NCBI GenBank assembly: GCA_037951165.1
Contig: JBBDHG010000051.1
Location: forward strand, 4,383,001-4,447,000
From: Lophius americanus
Lineage: Eukaryota; Chordata; Actinopteri; Lophiiformes; Lophiidae
Direction: 5' to 3'
DNA length: 64,000 nucleotides
In this document: in pieces, positions 60,008 through 64,000 of the stretch
How the letters are laid out: each line of letters begins with the position of its first letter
How positions within the stretch are numbered: position 1 is the stretch's first letter
Made by a program: the position numbers and the translations under genes
The notes under the pieces: generated by a model
What the model was told of the DNA's origin: nothing
Databases searched by the model: none
What the model saw: only the letters and a program-made list of their open reading frames with translations

Positions 60008-61000
60008 ATCAAACTAATTGTATTTATATAGCGCCAATTCACAACAGTTATAATAATAATTATACATTTAATTTATAACGCGCTTTGCATTTGGATCAAA
60101 TCTCAAAGTGCTACAAGGTAAAAGCAGATAAAAGCATCAATAAAAAATATTATAATAATTATATAAAAATATGACCAAAAAGCAGCAATGTCAATTAAAT
60201 AGCTTCTGCTAAAAAGGAAAGTTTTAAGTCCTTTTTTAAATGTGTCAGTCGTCTGTGGAACCCTCAGATGGTCAGGGAGGGCATTCCACGGACGAGGGGC
60301 AGCAGAACAGAAAGCCCGATCACCCATGGTGCTGAGCTAAGTCCGGGTAAGGAGGAGGCGGTATGAGTGGGTAGAACGGAGGGATCGTGTTGAGGTCAGT
60401 GGGTTGAGTAGTTCTTTTAGGTAGGGGGGTGCGTTACCATGGATGCACTGGTGAGTGAGGAGAGAGATCTTATAATCCATCCTGGTGGAGATGGGAAGCC
60501 AATGAAGCGAATGAAGAACGGGGGTGATGTGTTCGTGTTTACGAACTCTCATCAGGATCCTTCAGCACTGTTTTGAACATCTTGTAGTCTTTGAAGACTT
60601 TTATCAGGGATCCCAATGAGAAGTGCGTTACAGTAATCTAGTCTGGAGGAGACAAACAGGTGAACCAGCTTTTCAGCATCACTCAAGGTGAGTGAAGAAC
60701 GGAGTTTGGAAATATTTCTGAGATGGTGAAAGGAGATCCTGCAGATGTGTTTGATGTGGGATTCAAAAGTGAGTTGAGGGTTGAATCCTATGCCGAGGTT
60801 TGTGACTGAAGAAGAGAGGGGAATGTCGTGACCAGAGAAGGTAATACTGGTTGTGGTAGAAGACTGGGTCTAATGTGGTGTACCAATTAAAATTACTTCA
60901 GTTTTGGAGCTGTTCAACTAGAGAAAGTTGTTTTTCATCCACACCTTTATCTCCTCCAGACAAGCGTGGAGAGTTGACAGGGTAAATGATGATGACGATG
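60008..61000 (-). mobile_element. L2-type LINE 3' end (largest LINE piece here)
   Basis: From about 60970 down the minus strand: WMKNNFL, L.SSKTEVILIGTP, SVTNLGIGFNPQLTFESHI, LRNISKLRSSLTLSDAEKL, SSRLDYCNALLIGIPDKSL, LQDVQN, then EHITPVLHSLHWLPISTRMD, YKISLLTHQCIHGNAPPYL, GDRAFCSAAPRPWNALPDHL and FKKGLKTFLF, followed by a tail with 'agcactttgagatttgatcc' and (ATT)n. This is the palm/thumb and C-terminal part of a CR1/L2-group ORF2. Stops at about 60343 and near 60550-60570, plus a frame change, make it inactive. 60008-60045 is a second short tail (complement 'ggcgctatataaat'). Confidence 0.88.
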
Positions 61001-61317
61001 AGGATGGAGAAGCTGCAGAGGAACATTTGTCAGTTTTTATGTAGATTTGCATTTCATCAGCGTTGTCTCAGGGTGCTTTCCATGAAGAGTAGGTTTGAAC
61101 AAACTCTTTATTTTATTATCCTACAGAGACCCATCTAACTCCTCCGTGAGCAGGCACTTGGCAAAAGTGGTAAGAAAAAACTGCCCTTAACGGACAGAAA
61201 ACTCGACCAGATCCAAGACTCAGAGTGACTGCCTACTACCATGACCGGCTGGGTTCGAAACAGGTCATGTTTGCTGTCTGAGTAGCATCATCACCCCCGA
61301 AAACAAAATAGAAAAGC
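61001..61317. other. Intergenic, nothing recognised
   Basis: 'tgggttcgaaacaggtcatg' near 61248 resembles a B-box but lacks a partner A-box. Confidence 0.35.
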
Positions 61318-61450
61318 AGTTCAATCCCAGCGTAGGGTCCTGGTGCAAGACCCTGAACTAAAATTTGCTCGACAGCTGTTCCCTTGGGGATGGTTCCAGA
61401 GGATAAATTTCACTACGATGTTCTGAGTATGACTTTATTTGGTGTCACAA
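61318..61450 (+). mobile_element. Old SINE (family A-like), degraded
   Basis: 'agttcaatcccagcgtaggg', 'tcctggtgcaagaccctgaa', 'ggggatggttccagaggata', 'aatttcactacgatgttctg' and 'agtatgactttat' follow family A order on the plus strand. Confidence 0.65.
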
Positions 61451-61527
61451 CATCCCTGAAAAGTAAGGGGTTTTATGAAATTGTCATTGGTGCCATAGCC
61501 AGGTCCACCACATATCCTTTATACTAA

Positions 61528-61790
61528 CGCGATAACTCAAAAACTGTTTCATGGATCATTTTCACATTTCATACCCACAGACCTTAATGTGAAGAAGAAC
61601 TGGATTGATTTTGGGATTGGTCAGTTGCATACATCCACCACTAGGCGGAGCTTTATCTCTACATGCTTTAAATTTGTATTACAGAATTTTTACTTAAACA
61701 AATACATTTTATGTGATTCAAACGTAGTTCATATTTTACTGACTAGGGGAAGCTCTTTATGAAATTCAAGTTATTATTATGGAAATGTAT
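61528..61790 (+). repeat. ~300 bp unclassified repeat, copy 7
   Basis: 'ataactcaaaaactgtttca', 'cataccc.cagaccttaatg', 'aactggattgattttgggat', 'cactaggcggagctttatct' and 'gttcatattttactgactag' in family order. One clean unit. Confidence 0.85.
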
Positions 61791-64000
61791 CATTTTGAGC
61801 TAGTTTGGATTGTTGTCTTTTTATTGGGGAGGGGGCAAAGTTTGTTAAAAGTGGACTTAATCTAATTCCTTTACGCTATTGAGTAAGTTTATCCCTCTTT
61901 TTGTGTGCCACACTTCCTTCAATGTATCCCAGAGATGCATCGTTTTTACTGGACACTGACTACAAACAGCTGAGACAGATGGAGTGACGATCAACTCATG
62001 GATGAGACATTCAAGCTCGCGATTTAGCGAACTCCATCAGCTTAATTAGCGCTTCATAATTTTAGTCACATTTGAATTTTTTCCTTAGTAGGTTTGCTCA
62101 CATAGAGAGGCCTCTATGTATGTTATGGCCTCTTCACCTGCACAGAAATAGAGTTTCTTCAGCGGTGCTGGCATCTGATTCCTTGGACAAACATTTTAAG
62201 GTCACAAATGAATTTCTTTACATTCTTCCTTTCTTCCTTGGACCACTTTTGTGGATATTAACCCCTGTAGACCAGTAACATCAACAAGAGCTGCTGTTCT
62301 GCAGAAATGCTGACCCAGTTATCAAGCTTTCCCGGTTTGGTCCTTGTAGAGTCCTTGCACTTGTTCAATTTCCCACCACTTCCACCACATCAACTGCAGA
62401 ACAAAATTTTAGCTTGCTATCTAATATATCTCACTCACTGACAGCTACCATGGTAACCAGATAATCAATGTTATCCTGACTTCACCAGTGGTTCAGTGGT
62501 TATAATGTTCAATATCAATGAATATACTCAGATGATGTATACTCAGGAAAGTAATTCCATCTATGTATTTTTTGTAAATGATCATATTTTGAAATTGCAT
62601 GTATTCAAAAATCATAGATTAGCATAAATCTGTTAATTAATGAAAACAATTAAATTTAATTAGTTAAGTTTTAAAAAAATATATTTTCCTTTAGAATAAG
62701 CATGATTAATCTCCTTCGTCATTTTTTACCACTGTACTAAACAGAACAAAGATTTTTTTTAATTAATGGGGTTTCCTAAAACAGGTGCATAAATTGGATG
62801 CCTTTGAGTAAATTAATTTGCGTGCATAAGCCTTGTTGTAAAGCATATTTAAAAAATTGGATGTATTCATTCCGGATATAATATGCATATTTCATTAAAT
62901 GAAACAAATTGTATTTATTGATTATAAGTTCATAGAACTGTTTATTTTGAATTCAATACAAAAGGTTATTAGAACAATAGCATAAATCTCACTTGAATTA
63001 TTTTTTAATAATAATTTTAAACTTAAAAATATGAATCACATAAAATGTATTTGTTTAAGTTAAAATTCTGTAATACAAATTCAAGTAAATTTGACATGTA
63101 ATAAAATACAAAAATCTTAAATATTAGGCTTGGATATTTTTGGGTGTATACAAGTAGCAAAGTATCTCCAGTACAACAGGATAGATTTGGCAGTAGTATA
63201 ATGTAAAACTGTGAAATCCATCTTCCAGTGAAAGATTCAGAACTCCTGTTGCCGGCATCATGAAGCCACACCTGAGCCTGCTGGTGTGAGACCAACTGCT
63301 GGACTAAATTACTTCCCTTTACAAATCTCTTACATCTGTTCTGTTGTGGTCCGTGGTTAACGCATGATGTGGAACATAACTGTTGTGTGTAATAGTCCAT
63401 GGTCATGGAAATCTGCTTTAATACCCCTGTTAAATTCCTTTATGTGGACACTGGGAAGATTCCATATAAGAATTCACCTTTGTTTGAGCTCTAATTGCAG
63501 TGTGTAATCGGTCAGCCATGATGGAGCACATTCACACCGAAGTGTACCTCCTTGAGGATGAGATGCAAATCTGCTTTGTTGGACAATGCACATGGCACAG
63601 AAGCCACAGAACAGATCAGCAGTAATTTCACGCCTGGAGAGAGAGAATAGATTAGTGCAGGAGTTAACATGCAGGCAGAGAAGGTATCATGTATGCAGCG
63701 GAGTACACTTATCTGGAACCAATAGGCTTAGGCCAGTGATTCCTAGTCATTTCTGATAGTGGGTCTGTTAAGAAGAAACAATAATTACATGTCTTAATAA
63801 TGAGTCCACTTCAGACCCTCAATCAAGCATTTTTCACCTCAGACAAGGTGGTTGAGTTTTTCTGCTGGATTTTAAGCAGGATAAGACAAAAACTATAGAG
63901 CAGATTTTTTCTATTGAGAATATACATGGATGAATTAATGAACAAACAGATGAGGGGGAATGTTTCTTTTTTTTACATATTTTCCAACAAAATTGAGATG
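61791..64000. other. Intergenic, no gene recognised
   Basis: AT-rich, especially 62490-63130. The 127-codon minus ORF at 63023-63406 has no domain I know, and I do not call it. Confidence 0.4.

Noticed and set aside
63023..63406. 127-codon minus ORF
   Set aside because: Low-complexity, Ile/Tyr/Asn-rich end in AT-rich DNA and no motif.

Overview
This looks like an AT-rich stretch of a ray-finned (teleost) fish genome that is dominated by repeats. The evidence is the mobile-element mix: 3' ends of Rex3/RTE-type and Rex1/L2-type non-LTR retrotransposons, Tc1-like fragments, two piggyBac copies, several tRNA-derived SINEs, long (CA)n, (TA)n and (ACAT)n microsatellites, and a decayed copy of a gene pair that is very abundant in fish genomes. 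I found no intact host gene. Most of the window reads as intergenic or deep-intronic DNA.

Layout. 0-9.5 kb: unassigned sequence with two SINEs, a diverged ~300 bp repeat, and an L2-type tail lying head-on to a Rex3-type tail at 5.4 kb. 9.9-13.7 kb: a multi-exon pseudogene whose first part is the PB1/SAMD3-like fish multicopy family and whose second part is an equally abundant zinc-finger plus PKHH-motif family. 14.5-21 kb: microsatellites, SINEs, ~300 bp repeat units and a 23-bp minisatellite. 21.5-23.3 kb: a GC-rich island made of several different short tandem arrays. 23.7-24.6 kb: Rex1/L2-type fragment. 27.6-30.6 kb: three 5' pieces of a Tc1-like element and a second, inverted array of the 23-bp minisatellite. 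31.86-33.80 kb: a piggyBac copy with a long transposase ORF (DDD triad kept, C-terminal Cys-rich domain lost). 38.1-38.4 kb: Tc1 C-terminal remnant. 41.3-42.3 kb: ~300 bp repeat split by a SINE. 44.3-45.4 kb: a second, unrelated piggyBac C-terminal half. 48.9-55.0 kb: a cluster of inverted and direct duplications that includes a ~1.37 kb fold-back element and a 314-bp direct repeat pair. 55.8-61.8 kb: SINEs, two L2-type fragments and another ~300 bp repeat. The remainder is unassigned.

No genes here work together as a pathway. The only open frame likely to have been translated recently is the piggyBac transposase at 32.2-33.6 kb. The items most worth follow-up are the two-gene chimera at 9.9-13.7 kb, the fold-back element at 51.8-53.2 kb, the unclassified ~300 bp repeat family and the dispersed 69-bp higher-order minisatellite. 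All family assignments come from reading motifs and recalled family features, not from database searches.
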